42,649 nt of DNA from an uncultured Lachnospiraceae bacterium (GCA_910577015.1 CAJTKU010000022.1:1-42649); one strand, 5' to 3'. Positions 8,394 to 17,385 are shown, counted from the first letter of the stretch. Notes: generated by a model not told the origin, from the letters alone. Numbers and translations: made by a program.

Positions 8394-8693
8394 ATGTCAA
8401 TGGAAGTGAATGGAAGCCGCAGTTATCCGATAACCGGTTTTGCGGGGCAGGCGAAGGAAAGGTGTACCGGAAGCACGGATAAGGTTGACAGCGAAATAAA
8501 AAGCTTGAAAGAAAAGAAGCAGCAGCTGGAGCAGCAAATCAGGTCAGCCTATGGCGACGAAAGAAGAGTCAGGAATCTGGAGAAAATATTGGCGCAGACG
8601 GAAAACGAACTGAGCAGAAAAGACAATCATGCATACAGGAGGGCGCATAGTGAATACAAAAACGATGGAAGGCCTGGTGGGGGCAAGAACTAA
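8394..8693 (+). CDS. small coiled-coil hypothetical protein
   Basis: 99 residues, preceded by the near-perfect AAAGGAGGTAGG ribosome binding site. The N-terminal 30 residues are polar; residues about 32-75 (VDSEIKSLKEKKQQLEQQI onward) have a strong heptad pattern and should form a coiled coil. No signal peptide or membrane helix. It resembles FlxA-like short coiled-coil proteins, but that link is loose. It overlaps the next gene by 44 bases in another frame, so the two are almost certainly co-expressed. It lies between the LytTR/GHKL pair and the ABC exporters; its function is unknown. Confidence 0.6.
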   Translation: MSMEVNGSRSYPITGFAGQAKERCTGSTDKVDSEIKSLKEKKQQLEQQIRSAYGDERRVRNLEKILAQTENELSRKDNHAYRRAHSEYKNDGRPGGGKN

Positions 8694-9138
8694 CATGAAT
8701 CTGCTGAATGTGCCGCTTCAGGTTTATAAAGAAGCCAGACAAAAGGGCGATACGGGTACCATGGAACGGGCAATGGGGTATGTCAACGATTATGCCGGCA
8801 AAGCGGAAGAATATGCGGAGAAGGCTGACGACGGAATGAAGGAGGACGCGAAGGAAGCGAGGGAAAAAGCCAGGGAAGAGCGTGAAAACGCTGTCCGCAG
8901 GCGAAAGGAAGAACGCGAGGAAGCTGAAAAGAGATTGGAAGAGGTGAAAAACAGCAAGGAGATTCCGGAAAAGGATACGGCCGGAACAGGCGAAGGCGCC
9001 GGGCCGGACTGTGCCGCACCGGATAGCGGTGTACAGGCAGAATGTGTAGTCAAGGCAGCCCCTCTGATTTATACCAAAGCAGGAAAAGCCGAACCCAAAC
9101 AGCCGGATTCCGGTACTAATATTTCAGTTTCCGTTTGA
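8650..9138 (+). CDS. highly charged helical hypothetical protein
   Basis: 162 residues. The GTG at 8650 is preferred because AGGAGGG (8637-8643) lies 6 bases ahead; the in-frame ATG at 8629 has no such site. Residues about 10-45 (LLNVPLQVYKEARQKGD, then ERAMGYVNDYAGKAEEYAEK) form an amphipathic helix, residues 50-105 are a long single-alpha-helix-like run of alternating E/K/R, and the tail is low-complexity and ends in ISVSV. No known family recognised and no secretion signal. The gene starts inside the 3' end of the preceding coiled-coil gene, so the two probably act together. Confidence 0.6.
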   Translation: MNTKTMEGLVGARTNMNLLNVPLQVYKEARQKGDTGTMERAMGYVNDYAGKAEEYAEKADDGMKEDAKEAREKAREERENAVRRRKEEREEAEKRLEEVKNSKEIPEKDTAGTGEGAGPDCAAPDSGVQAECVVKAAPLIYTKAGKAEPKQPDSGTNISVSV

Positions 9139-9224
9139 AGAATAAAACAGCAGATTCAGGAAGAAAAGGAGCATTGCCCAAAACGGTATTTCAGTTATGG
9201 GCAGCGCTCTTTTTGAATATAGGG

Positions 9225-9308
9225 TTTCCGTCTTTTGCATTGCGGCAGCCCCAGCGTGCATTTGATTCCAACAGGACGCCGGGGCTGCCGCAATGCAAAA
9301 GACGGAAA
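9225..9308. repeat. intergenic palindromic element A
   Basis: Two perfect 28-bp inverted arms (9225-9252 and 9281-9308) start with TTTCCGTCTTTTGCATTG and end in GGCAGCCCC, around a 28-base loop. It is far longer than a normal terminator and has no T-tract at the end. The same arms, with paired substitutions, bound the larger element at 12976-13243. It probably derives from the larger form by loss of one inner arm and the centre: the loop still carries the GCGTGCATTTGATTCC segment found there. It occupies most of the gap between the charged-protein gene and the first ABC exporter. Confidence 0.8.
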
Positions 9309-9397
9309 ATTCAATTAATATATAAATTGCACTTAGCGGAAAAGAATGATATGCTGATTCTGTACCGTAGAGAGAGTACAAGGAAGGGTTCTGGCAA

Positions 9398-11179
9398 ATG
9401 ACTTTGAAGAAAAAGAAATACAAATCATATGATGCGTTACGGCTGGCATTTGAAGCGTCGCCGGTCTGTATGATGTTATATGCGGCGCTGCCGGTTACAC
9501 AGTCCATCATGCAGACGGCGGTAACGGCGCTGGCCACGGCAAATTTTGTGGATACGGCGATGGCAATCCTAAAATCCGTGCGCCCGTACCGTGATATTTA
9601 TCCGGCGCTGGCATTTTTGTTAATAACGTTGGGCGTTGTCAATATAATAGGCGCCTTGGCCAAACTGGCGGCTTCCGGATTAAGCGTCAGGTTATGGCGC
9701 TGCCTGAATCCGGCCGTGGTAAAGACTTTTGCGGCATGTGACTACAGGCATATAGAAAATGAAAAGAGCTGGGAGCTTTTGTCGCGCGTATCCAGGGACC
9801 CGGTGAAATCGGTTATGGACGGTGTGGACGCGTTTATACAGTTTTCACAGATAATCGTATCCGTGGTTTCGGTTTTTGTTCTTATCGTATCGCAAGTCTG
9901 GTGGGCAGCCGTAATTATTTTTTCTTTTTCCGTACCGATGTTCTGGCTGTCCATGCGGGCGGGAAAGAAAAATTATCAGGCAGAACGTGATGCGGAAAAA
10001 TTCAACAGGCGCACGGAATATCTGGGAGAAGTGCTGACCGGGCGCGATAATGTGGATGAGCGCACCCTTTTTGGGTATAACGACAGCATCAACCGTATCT
10101 GGCGGGAACAATATGAGGCAGGAAGAAAACTGCAGGTTAAGGTTACAGCCAAAAACTTCATTATCTCAAAAGGTTCCAGCATGTTACTGGCGCTGATATC
10201 CTTATTGGTAGCCCTGACCCTCATCGCGCCTGTCGTAAATGGACAGATGTCAGCCGGTATGTTTATGGGTATTGTCAGCGCGGTATTCGGCATGATTCAG
10301 AAGCTTGGTTTCCAGATGTCGCGTTCCCTTGAAAATATTGCGCGTGCCGGTGAATATATGAAGGATTTGGGCGACTTTGCCGCATTGGGAGAGGCAGAGG
10401 ACGCACTGGCGAAACCCGATATCCATCCTGTCAGGCTGGAAACGTTGGAGTTTTGCAATGTTCGTTTCCGTTATCCGAACAGCAGGGAATACATATTGGA
10501 CGGATTGTCCTTTCGGCTGGAAGCAGGACGCCATTATGCTTTTGTCGGAAAAAACGGCGTGGGCAAGACCACCATCACCAAGCTTCTGACCGGGTTGTAT
10601 ACGGAATATGAAGGAGAGATACTGGTAAACGGGAAAGAACTCCGCAGTTATCCGGTCAGTGCGATAAAAGCCATGTTTGCAGTTGTTTATCAGGATTTTG
10701 CAAAGTATTATATTACCATGAAAGACAATATTGCGCTTGGGGACGTGCATACAACGGGAAGGGAAACGGAGGCTGCCCATCTGGCAGGACTGGATGAAGT
10801 GATAGACAAGCTGGAAAGCGGAATCCATACGCCCCTTGGAAAGGTCAGAAAAGGCGGACAGGATATTTCCGGCGGGCAGTGGCAGCGTGTTGCCATTGCC
10901 AGGTCTCTGGTAAGCCGCGCTCCTGTCAGGATACTTGATGAGCCTACATCAGCGCTTGACCCAATCAGTGAAAGCAATCTGTACCATGACTTTGAAAAAC
11001 TGATGGGAGGAAAGACAACCATATTTATCAGCCACCGTCTTGGCTCTACCAAGCTGGCAGATGAGATAATGGTTATAGAGAAAGGGAAAATTGCAGAACG
11101 GGGCACGCATGAAGCCCTGATGGCGCAAAACGGCAGGTATGCGGAAATGTTTGAGGCGCAGAGGGAGTGGTATCAATGA
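9398..11179 (+). CDS. ABC exporter half-transporter (membrane plus ATPase), first of pair
   Basis: 593 residues. The N-terminal ~330 residues are a type-I exporter membrane domain with several hydrophobic segments; the C-terminal ~230 are the nucleotide-binding domain: Walker A GKNGVGKTT (384-392), Q-loop VVYQDF (about 429-434), signature ISGGQ (490-494), Walker B ending LDEP (513-516), and switch histidine H546 in SHRLGS. All catalytic residues are intact. The stop overlaps the start of a second exporter (ATGA), so the two very likely form a heterodimer. Substrate is unknown; the position after a peptide-sensing-type LytTR/GHKL system suggests peptide or drug export but does not prove it. 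AAGGAAGG upstream supports the start. Confidence 0.88.
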   Translation: MTLKKKKYKSYDALRLAFEASPVCMMLYAALPVTQSIMQTAVTALATANFVDTAMAILKSVRPYRDIYPALAFLLITLGVVNIIGALAKLAASGLSVRLWRCLNPAVVKTFAACDYRHIENEKSWELLSRVSRDPVKSVMDGVDAFIQFSQIIVSVVSVFVLIVSQVWWAAVIIFSFSVPMFWLSMRAGKKNYQAERDAEKFNRRTEYLGEVLTGRDNVDERTLFGYNDSINRIWREQYEAGRKLQVKVTAKNFIISKGSSMLLALISLLVALTLIAPVVNGQMSAGMFMGIVSAVFGMIQKLGFQMSRSLENIARAGEYMKDLGDFAALGEAEDALAKPDIHPVRLETLEFCNVRFRYPNSREYILDGLSFRLEAGRHYAFVGKNGVGKTTITKLLTGLYTEYEGEILVNGKELRSYPVSAIKAMFAVVYQDFAKYYITMKDNIALGDVHTTGRETEAAHLAGLDEVIDKLESGIHTPLGKVRKGGQDISGGQWQRVAIARSLVSRAPVRILDEPTSALDPISESNLYHDFEKLMGGKTTIFISHRLGSTKLADEIMVIEKGKIAERGTHEALMAQNGRYAEMFEAQREWYQ

Positions 11180-12957
11180 AAACAACAAAGACAAAATATC
11201 ATTTATTGCAGGTGATTGCAAGAATCATTCCGATACAGGTAAAGTCAGCGCCCTTAAACTGTCTGCTTGAAAATTGTCTGGCAGTTATGAACGGTCTGTC
11301 ATTTGCCATGGCGGTTGTGGCAACCCAGTACTTGTTTGATGCCATTTCCGCTGCTGCCGCCGGTAAAGCAGGTTACGGGGACTGCGTCATCCGCCTGATG
11401 ATACTTGCAGCAGTTACTTTCGGCCAGCAGATTATCAACGGCATCCAGAACTTTCACGGTATAGGGATTCTTTTGCCCAAATCAGCCGGAAGGCTTACGG
11501 AACTCATCCACAAAAAAATAAAACGGATTGACCCCGTAAAGTTTGAAGATACGGATTTTCTGGACAATCTTAATAAAGCAAAAGAAGGAATCAGGGCAAT
11601 CACCATGTTTTGTATGCTGGTATTTGCCTGTGTAAGCTTTTACGGAGTTTATTTTGTCGCCATCGGCGTTTATCTGTTCCGGCTAAAGCCCATGCTGATT
11701 CTGACCCTGCTTCTGGCTTTTATACCCGCGATGTTAGCGCAAATCGTCAACGTCAGGATTTTCGCCAATCTGGAAGAAGAGAGCGCGCCTCTCCGCCGCG
11801 AGTACGATTATTACAGGAAAGCAATATGTGACCGAGAGTATTTTAAGGAAACCCGTATTCTGGGCGCGTATCAATTTTTTTACCGATTGTATGAAGATAC
11901 CATGAAGGCGCTGACGGGTAAGGTCTGGAAGGCAGAGCGAAAGGTTGCGCTGCTCCAGCTTATGCTGGATTTCACCACATTTGCGGGAATGGCGGCTTCC
12001 GCTTACATGTTGTTTACCGCAACGATGTCAGGTGAGATTACGGCGGGTATGTTTGCGGCGGTCTTTGCGGCCCTGACCCAGATATTCGCCATTATGCAGG
12101 AAGTTGTGAAACAGCACATGGGAAACATGAACAGGGACATCGGAAAAGTCGTCAACTTTATCCGTCTTCTTGATATGCCGGAGAGAAGCGGCGGGGAAGG
12201 GGAAGTTGATTTTACAGGGGGTATTGTTGCGGATAACATCAGCTTCAGATATCCGGGCAGGGAGTCCTTTTCCGTAAAAGAAGTATCGGTAAACATAGGT
12301 GAAAAAGAGACCATTGCCATCGTCGGGGAAAACGGTGCGGGGAAAAGCACGCTTGTGCGTCTGCTGACAGGAATATACCTTCCGACGCAGGGAAAGGTAT
12401 TAATCGGCGGCCTGGATACTGCAAAGTATGCCGCATCCTCCGTATACAAAGGGATATCCGGTGTGTTTCAAAAATACCAGCGGTATAAAATGACGCTAAA
12501 GGAAAACGTCGCCATAAGTGATGACACAATAAAAGCGGATGACGATAAGATTCGTTTGGTACTGGAGGAAGGGGGATTTGAAAAGGGTCGTATCGGATTG
12601 GATGACATGCTTTCACCCGAATACGGCGGCGTTGATATTTCAGGCGGGCAGTGGCAAAGGGTTGCCATAGCGCGCGGCTTGTACAGGGTAAACGGATTTA
12701 TCGTTCTGGACGAGCCCACGTCCGCCATCGACCCTATCGAAGAGACTCTGGTATACAAACAGTTTGCCCATTTGGCAGAAGGTAAGTGCGCATTGATAGT
12801 GACGCACCGGATAGGCTCGGCAAAGCTGGCAGACCGCATTATCGTTATGGATGCGGGCAGGATTGCGGATATAGGAACACACGAAGAACTGATAGCCCGT
12901 CCCGGACAATATGCAAAAATGTGGGAAGCGCAGGCAGGGTGGTACGAAAGGGCTTAA
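11176..12957 (+). CDS. ABC exporter half-transporter (membrane plus ATPase), second of pair
   Basis: 593 residues. The start is the ATG at 11176, whose ATGA overlaps the upstream stop; the in-frame GTG at 11167 is inside the previous gene. Membrane domain residues 1-330, then the ATPase: Walker A GENGAGKST, Q-loop VFQKYQ, signature ISGGQ, Walker B FIVLDEP, switch histidine in THRIGS. It is the same length as its partner and shares the C-terminal WEAQAGWYERA/FEAQREWYQ ending, so the pair arose by duplication and diverged. Both ATP sites look catalytically competent, unlike heterodimers with one degenerate site. The operon ends at 12957, followed by a large palindromic repeat rather than a classical terminator. 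Confidence 0.88.
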   Translation: MKTTKTKYHLLQVIARIIPIQVKSAPLNCLLENCLAVMNGLSFAMAVVATQYLFDAISAAAAGKAGYGDCVIRLMILAAVTFGQQIINGIQNFHGIGILLPKSAGRLTELIHKKIKRIDPVKFEDTDFLDNLNKAKEGIRAITMFCMLVFACVSFYGVYFVAIGVYLFRLKPMLILTLLLAFIPAMLAQIVNVRIFANLEEESAPLRREYDYYRKAICDREYFKETRILGAYQFFYRLYEDTMKALTGKVWKAERKVALLQLMLDFTTFAGMAASAYMLFTATMSGEITAGMFAAVFAALTQIFAIMQEVVKQHMGNMNRDIGKVVNFIRLLDMPERSGGEGEVDFTGGIVADNISFRYPGRESFSVKEVSVNIGEKETIAIVGENGAGKSTLVRLLTGIYLPTQGKVLIGGLDTAKYAASSVYKGISGVFQKYQRYKMTLKENVAISDDTIKADDDKIRLVLEEGGFEKGRIGLDDMLSPEYGGVDISGGQWQRVAIARGLYRVNGFIVLDEPTSAIDPIEETLVYKQFAHLAEGKCALIVTHRIGSAKLADRIIVMDAGRIADIGTHEELIARPGQYAKMWEAQAGWYERA

Positions 12958-12975
12958 AATTCGCTTAAACCGGAA

Positions 12976-13243
12976 TTTCCGTATTTTGCATTGTGGCAGC
13001 CCCGGCGTGCATTTGTTCCAACAGGACGCGCTCTCGCTCGAGTAAAAGCGCTGCGGCACATAGCGTGAAAAGTACTTCTAAAGCTCATGCCAAAGGGCAT
13101 TTCGCTAAGAAGTACTAAGTTTCACGCCTGAGAAATGCCAAAACACGGCATTTCTCATTAAAGCAACAACATTTTGGCGTTTTTACACGGTCCTTTATGG
13201 AATCAAATGCACGCCGGGGCTGCCGCAATGCAAAATACGGAAA
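12976..13243. repeat. intergenic palindromic element B, 268 bp, MITE-like
   Basis: Inverted arms of about 52-54 bases (12976-13027 and 13190-13243), mismatched at only a few positions, begin TTTCCGTATTTTGCATTG and contain GCCCCGGCGTGCATTTG. The arms match element A at 9225-9308, except that the A/T pair in CGTATTTT/AAAATACG here is a C/G pair in CGTCTTTT/AAAAGACG there, a compensated change. The 162-base centre contains no gene but carries its own hairpins (13028-13051 and 13063-13157). There is no transposase. A mobile MITE-like or REPIN-like element is the simplest reading. It fills most of the 385-base gap before the next gene. Confidence 0.8.
13063..13157. repeat. two-hairpin module inside element B
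   Basis: Hairpin 1 (13063-13127) pairs GCGTGAAA and AGTACTTCT with AGAAGTACT and TTTCACGC, 17 bp with a 3-nt bulge, and holds a small ATGCC/GGCAT hairpin in its loop. Hairpin 2 (13129-13157) is an 11-bp perfect stem, TGAGAAATGCC with GGCATTTCTCA. The same two-hairpin layout appears at 42396-42506 with substitutions that preserve pairing, so this is an independent repeat family that sits inside the palindrome. Confidence 0.7.
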
Positions 13244-13260
13244 CTCTGGCAGTCAAAATG

Positions 13261-13289
13261 TTGACATACTTTGATACGCTTGATAGAAT
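13261..13289 (+). promoter_or_regulatory. sigma-A-type promoter for the hybrid kinase
   Basis: TTGACA at 13261-13266, a 17-base spacer and TAGAAT at 13284-13289 form a strong vegetative promoter. It starts 18 bases after the end of palindromic element B and lies 54 bases before the start codon of the 1047-aa kinase, so the repeat sits immediately upstream of the -35 box. Confidence 0.75.
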
Positions 13290-13342
13290 AGCACTATAGG
13301 CATTTTGCCGGATTGTCTGTCGCAGATTTAGGAGGAAACATT

Positions 13343-16300
13343 ATGTACCATTGTCAAGTTCGGTTCTATCTTATAGGTCAATCATGCAGAGTATTTGATT
13401 TGATAAAAGAAGTGTCTCCGCTTGCAAATTTTTCACATGAGTTTTCAGAGAGTGACAGATTTGAGGAAGCATTGGCAGAGAGTGCGGATGTGATTCTGGC
13501 AAACCTGCAGGATATGGATGAAAAGGAAATACGGTTTATAGCGGATTTCGGAATTAAGAAAGAAAAAGAAATTATTCTGCTTGCAGGAAACGGAAGCCAG
13601 GTTCCGTGGGAAGCAGACTTATCAGGCGTAAAGGATATATGGAGGATGCCCATGCCGGACGGTGAAATCGGGTATCGTTTCGCGGCGTGGCAGCAGGCAT
13701 ACAAAGTGAGCAAGGATTCCTGGCAGACTGAACAGTATCTGGATGCTACTATTAACAATATTCCCAACCTTATATGGTATAAGGATAAGGATGGCATCCA
13801 TGAGAAAGTAAACGATAGTTTCTGCAAGACGGTAAATAAAACAAAGAAGCAGGTAGAAGGGCGCGGCCACGCTTATATTTGGGATGTGGAGCAGGATGAC
13901 CCTGCCTGCATTGAATCGGAGCGGGAGGTTATGGGAAAGAGAAAGACCTGCGTGTCCGAGGAAATTATCAAGACCGGGGACGGTATGCGTACCCTTACAA
14001 CGTACAAATCCCCGTTGTATAATATTGACGGCAGTGTGATGGGGACAGTGGGCGTAGCCATTGACGTGACGCAGGAACGTGCCTATGAGCAGGAAATCAT
14101 ACAGAAAAACAGGACTTTGGAAACCATTTTTACTACCATAGATTGTGGCGTTATGCGTCATACTGTGGATGGATTACATATTCGCAACATTAACAGCACA
14201 GCGCTTAAAATCCTCGGGTATGACTCTCAGGAAGAGTTGATGGCAGAAGGGTTTGATTTGGTTGCAGCCTCTGTTGTGGAAGAAGATAAGGCCAAACTCA
14301 GGGAAAGCATTAAGACATTACAGAAAGAAGGGGACAGCGTAAGCGTGGAATACCGCGTCCGGCATAAGGACGGGGAGATTCTGCATGTCATGGGCAATGT
14401 TAAACTTTTGAAGGAAAACGGTGAAATGATTTACCAGCGTTTCCTTTTGGATTGTACTGCCCAGAAACTGCAGGAAAGAGAAAATGAAAGACGTCATATG
14501 GAGCTGATTCAGGCATTGAGTATAGATTACAACCTTGTCTGCTTTTTTGAAGCGAAACAGGGAAGGGGCATGATACTTCAAAACAGCGGTACCAACGGGG
14601 AGAAGTTTGATGATATATTCAGCGGTAAAATCTCTTTAAAAGAAAGCATGGAGCGTTATATACAGGAAATTGTACATGCAGATGACAGGGAAATGCTCCG
14701 TCATGCGCTTTCTCTGGACACATTGAAAAATGTGCTGGCAGCAAAGAAAATGTACTATGTCAACTACCGTATTTACCAAAACGAAAAAATTAAGTATTTT
14801 CAGATTAAGGTGGTACGTACAGGAACAGATAGCGGAAATCACGGCATTGTTTTGGGAATCCGCAGTGTGGATGAAGAAATCCGCAATGAAATGGAGCAGA
14901 AGAGCCTGCTTGAGGATGCCCTTTTACAGGCAAAAAGGGCAAACAAGGCAAAGAGCGTATTCCTGTCCAATATGTCCCATGACATCCGTACTCCGATGAA
15001 TGCCATTGTTGGCTTTACGAATCTGGCTGTTTCCCATATTGACAACAGGGAGCAGGTGGAAGAGTACCTGAAAAAAATTACTACATCAGGCAATCACCTG
15101 CTTAGCTTAATCAACGATGTGCTGGATATGAGCCATATCGAGAGCGGAAAAATACATTTGGAAGAAAAGCCGTGCAGCCTTCCCGATATTCTTCATGGAC
15201 TCCACAATATTTTACAGGCAGACATTCATGCAAAGCAGCTTGACTTGCATATTGATACGGTAGATGTGCTGGATGAGGATATCTATTGTGACAAGCTGCG
15301 GCTCAATCAGGTACTGCTTAACCTGCTCAGCAACTCGGTTAAGTATACGGGGGCAGGCGGTACGGTCAGCATGAGGATAACGGAAAAGGGCGGCGCGCCG
15401 GAGGGATATGCGCATTATGAATTTTCCATAAAAGATAACGGCATCGGCATGAGCGAAGAGTTTGTACAGCATATTTTTGAACCGTTTGAGAGGGAAAAGA
15501 ATTCTACCATCAGCGGCATACAGGGAACGGGTCTTGGAATGGCAATTACCAAGAATATTGTGGATATGATGAACGGCTCCATTGAAGTAAAAAGTGAGTT
15601 GGGAGTAGGAACGGAATTTATGGTTGCCTTTACCTTCCGGCTGCATACGGAAGCAAAGGAATTGCAGGATATTCCGGAACTGAGGAATTGCAGGGCGCTG
15701 GTAGTGGATGATGATTTCAACACATGTGACAGTGTATCCTACATGCTGGGACAGTTGGGAATGCGCGCGGAGTGGACATTGTCAGGAAAAGAGGCTGTAC
15801 TGCGTACGCATCAGTCGATAACACGGGGTGATGAGTACAGTGTATACATCATTGACTGGCTGCTGCCGGATATGAACGGAGTGGAAGTTGCCCGGAGAAT
15901 CAGAAAAGAAACAGGAGGCACGGTACCTGTTGTCATTCTGACTGCATATGACTGGGCAGATATTGAAGCAGAGGCAAAAGAAGCCGGTGTTGTGGCATTC
16001 TGCAGCAAACCGTTGTTTTTGTCAGAGTTAAGAAGCTGTCTGAAGTCTGTTATCAAGTCAGATGACGCAGAGGATAAAACGGAAGAAAAGGAAACGGTCA
16101 AACTTCGCAGCGGGCGTATTCTGCTTGCTGAGGATTTGGAACTGAATCAGGAAATTGCAGTGGCGATTCTGGAAGATGCAGGATTTAGCACAGAGGTTGC
16201 CGCAAACGGCCAGATAGCAGTAGATATGCTGAAAAATTCGGAGCCGGGTTATTATCAGCTGGTACTCATGGATGTGCAGATGCCGGTAATGAACGGTTAT

Positions 16301-16486
16301 GAGGCGACGAAAGAAATCCGCAGTCTGGAAAACAAGGAACTGTCCTCCATCCCCATTATAGCAATGACGGCAAATGCGTTTGAAGAAGATAAGCGGGAGG
16401 CCATAAGGAGCGGCATGAACGGTCATATCGCAAAACCGATTGAGATTAAGAACCTGTTTGAAACGCTTGATAAAGTGATGGGATGA
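13343..16486 (+). CDS. soluble hybrid sensor histidine kinase, PAS-HisKA-HATPase-REC-REC
   Basis: 1047 residues with no membrane segment, so it should sense in the cytoplasm. The ATG at 13343 follows AGGAGG (13330-13335) by 7 bases. Order: N-terminal ~115-residue domain resembling a degenerate receiver; PAS domains at about 130-250 and 258-375 (each ending in a PAC-like stretch); a third PAS-like region at 385-510; HisKA with H546 in SHDIRTPMNA; ATPase with N-box NLLSNSVKYT, DNGIGMS and GTGLGMAI; first receiver with D838 and K889; second receiver with D977 and K1031. Both receivers have intact pockets, so phosphorelay is possible. No DNA-binding output is attached and no Hpt protein is nearby. 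A terminator follows. Confidence 0.9.
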   Translation: MYHCQVRFYLIGQSCRVFDLIKEVSPLANFSHEFSESDRFEEALAESADVILANLQDMDEKEIRFIADFGIKKEKEIILLAGNGSQVPWEADLSGVKDIWRMPMPDGEIGYRFAAWQQAYKVSKDSWQTEQYLDATINNIPNLIWYKDKDGIHEKVNDSFCKTVNKTKKQVEGRGHAYIWDVEQDDPACIESEREVMGKRKTCVSEEIIKTGDGMRTLTTYKSPLYNIDGSVMGTVGVAIDVTQERAYEQEIIQKNRTLETIFTTIDCGVMRHTVDGLHIRNINSTALKILGYDSQEELMAEGFDLVAASVVEEDKAKLRESIKTLQKEGDSVSVEYRVRHKDGEILHVMGNVKLLKENGEMIYQRFLLDCTAQKLQERENERRHMELIQALSIDYNLVCFFEAKQGRGMILQNSGTNGEKFDDIFSGKISLKESMERYIQEIVHADDREMLRHALSLDTLKNVLAAKKMYYVNYRIYQNEKIKYFQIKVVRTGTDSGNHGIVLGIRSVDEEIRNEMEQKSLLEDALLQAKRANKAKSVFLSNMSHDIRTPMNAIVGFTNLAVSHIDNREQVEEYLKKITTSGNHLLSLINDVLDMSHIESGKIHLEEKPCSLPDILHGLHNILQADIHAKQLDLHIDTVDVLDEDIYCDKLRLNQVLLNLLSNSVKYTGAGGTVSMRITEKGGAPEGYAHYEFSIKDNGIGMSEEFVQHIFEPFEREKNSTISGIQGTGLGMAITKNIVDMMNGSIEVKSELGVGTEFMVAFTFRLHTEAKELQDIPELRNCRALVVDDDFNTCDSVSYMLGQLGMRAEWTLSGKEAVLRTHQSITRGDEYSVYIIDWLLPDMNGVEVARRIRKETGGTVPVVILTAYDWADIEAEAKEAGVVAFCSKPLFLSELRSCLKSVIKSDDAEDKTEEKETVKLRSGRILLAEDLELNQEIAVAILEDAGFSTEVAANGQIAVDMLKNSEPGYYQLVLMDVQMPVMNGYEATKEIRSLENKELSSIPIIAMTANAFEEDKREAIRSGMNGHIAKPIEIKNLFETLDKVMG

Positions 16487-16504
16487 TTTATGTAATATAG
16501 GATT

Positions 16505-16538
16505 AAAAAAACGGTCGGAGATGTCCGGCCGTTTTTAA
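16505..16538. terminator. bidirectional rho-independent terminator
   Basis: An 8-bp stem (ACGGTCGG with CCGGCCGT, one G-U in RNA) around a short loop, flanked by A-run on the left and GTTTTTAAT on the right. It can end the hybrid kinase on the plus strand and the DUF2262-like gene on the minus strand. Confidence 0.8.
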
Positions 16539-16602
16539 TACAATACAAATTGCGGGTGGCATGCATACTTTTTTAAAATAATGCATTGACATCCAATATT
16601 CC

Positions 16603-17385
16603 CTATCCGGCAAGCATCACCGCCGTCAACTGCCCCTCCGAATCCATCTCCAAAAGAATACTATGCCCCCCAAACAGATTGTCATCGTCGAAGACAAATT
16701 CCATGGAATTGTCCTCGTGAATCGTAATCAAGGGGACGCGGAGCCTTTTCATAAATTCTTCCCTGCCGATTTCTTTTCCGCACCATTCTTTTATACTGCC
16801 GGACATTGTATCAACGATATATTCTTTTATCCTGTGGTCAAACGCCGGAAGGTCAGTGCATATTTCTTCAAGCTTTTTAGAGGCAGTCTCTGATTCCTTA
16901 TCGCCTGCTGCCATCTCCACACAGACTGTGCAGTTTTCCCCAAGCCAGTCAATCTGCATCTCAAACTGACTGGGTTTCCTATTCAGACTAAACTCCCTGA
17001 GATTTGGGAGCAGCTTTGGTTCGTTTACGTTCTTTTCGAGCAATTGTTCTACATAATAACGGCGAAATTGTACATTATCCCGGGGTAGGTCTTCCCTCAC
17101 CAGAAGACGGTACAAATGCCCCCTTTGAAAATGATACCCGAACCGGAATCCAAACAATTTTTTCTCAGACAACCATTCGAGCCAGTTAAAAGCGATTCCT
17201 TCCCCGATAACTTCTCCTGTCTTCACATCAATGGCCCGGTCAAACCGCGCCCTCGCCTTGTAATAATTTCCAATCATGGGAAAGGGAGGAAGCCCTTTTT
17301 CCCAGCACCACGAAATCCTGACAATCAGTTCCTGTTTTTCTTCCTGAAAGGTATGCAGATATGCTTCTGTACTGTCTTGCGACAT
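16603..17385 (-). CDS. DUF2262-like protein of unknown function
   Basis: 260 residues, soluble. The start is the ATG at 17385, preceded by AGGAGG. The C-terminal ~130 residues fit the DUF2262 pattern as I recall it: a basic/aromatic GSIKEWCGKEI region followed by the conserved tail FVFDDDNLFGGHSILLEMD and a final ...AVMLAG. The N-terminal half (FDRAIDVKTGEVIGEG, RFGYHFQRGHLYRLLVRE) looks like a small beta domain that accompanies DUF2262 in clostridial proteins. No catalytic motif can be named. It follows the hemerythrin-CheX gene by 42 bases on the same strand and is probably in its operon. Confidence 0.65.
   Translation of the reverse strand: MSQDSTEAYLHTFQEEKQELIVRISWCWEKGLPPFPMIGNYYKARARFDRAIDVKTGEVIGEGIAFNWLEWLSEKKLFGFRFGYHFQRGHLYRLLVREDLPRDNVQFRRYYVEQLLEKNVNEPKLLPNLREFSLNRKPSQFEMQIDWLGENCTVCVEMAAGDKESETASKKLEEICTDLPAFDHRIKEYIVDTMSGSIKEWCGKEIGREEFMKRLRVPLITIHEDNSMEFVFDDDNLFGGHSILLEMDSEGQLTAVMLAG

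Noticed and set aside
9225..9308. Ordinary rho-independent terminator
   Set aside because: Arms of 28 bp and the absence of a T-tract are unlike a terminator, and the sequence recurs elsewhere.
10250..10828. 192-aa minus-strand reading frame inside the first ABC exporter
   Set aside because: It lies wholly antisense to an intact, motif-complete gene and has a cysteine/histidine-rich shadow composition.
13028..13189. CRISPR array
   Set aside because: There are hairpins but no regularly spaced direct repeats with unique spacers, and no cas genes.
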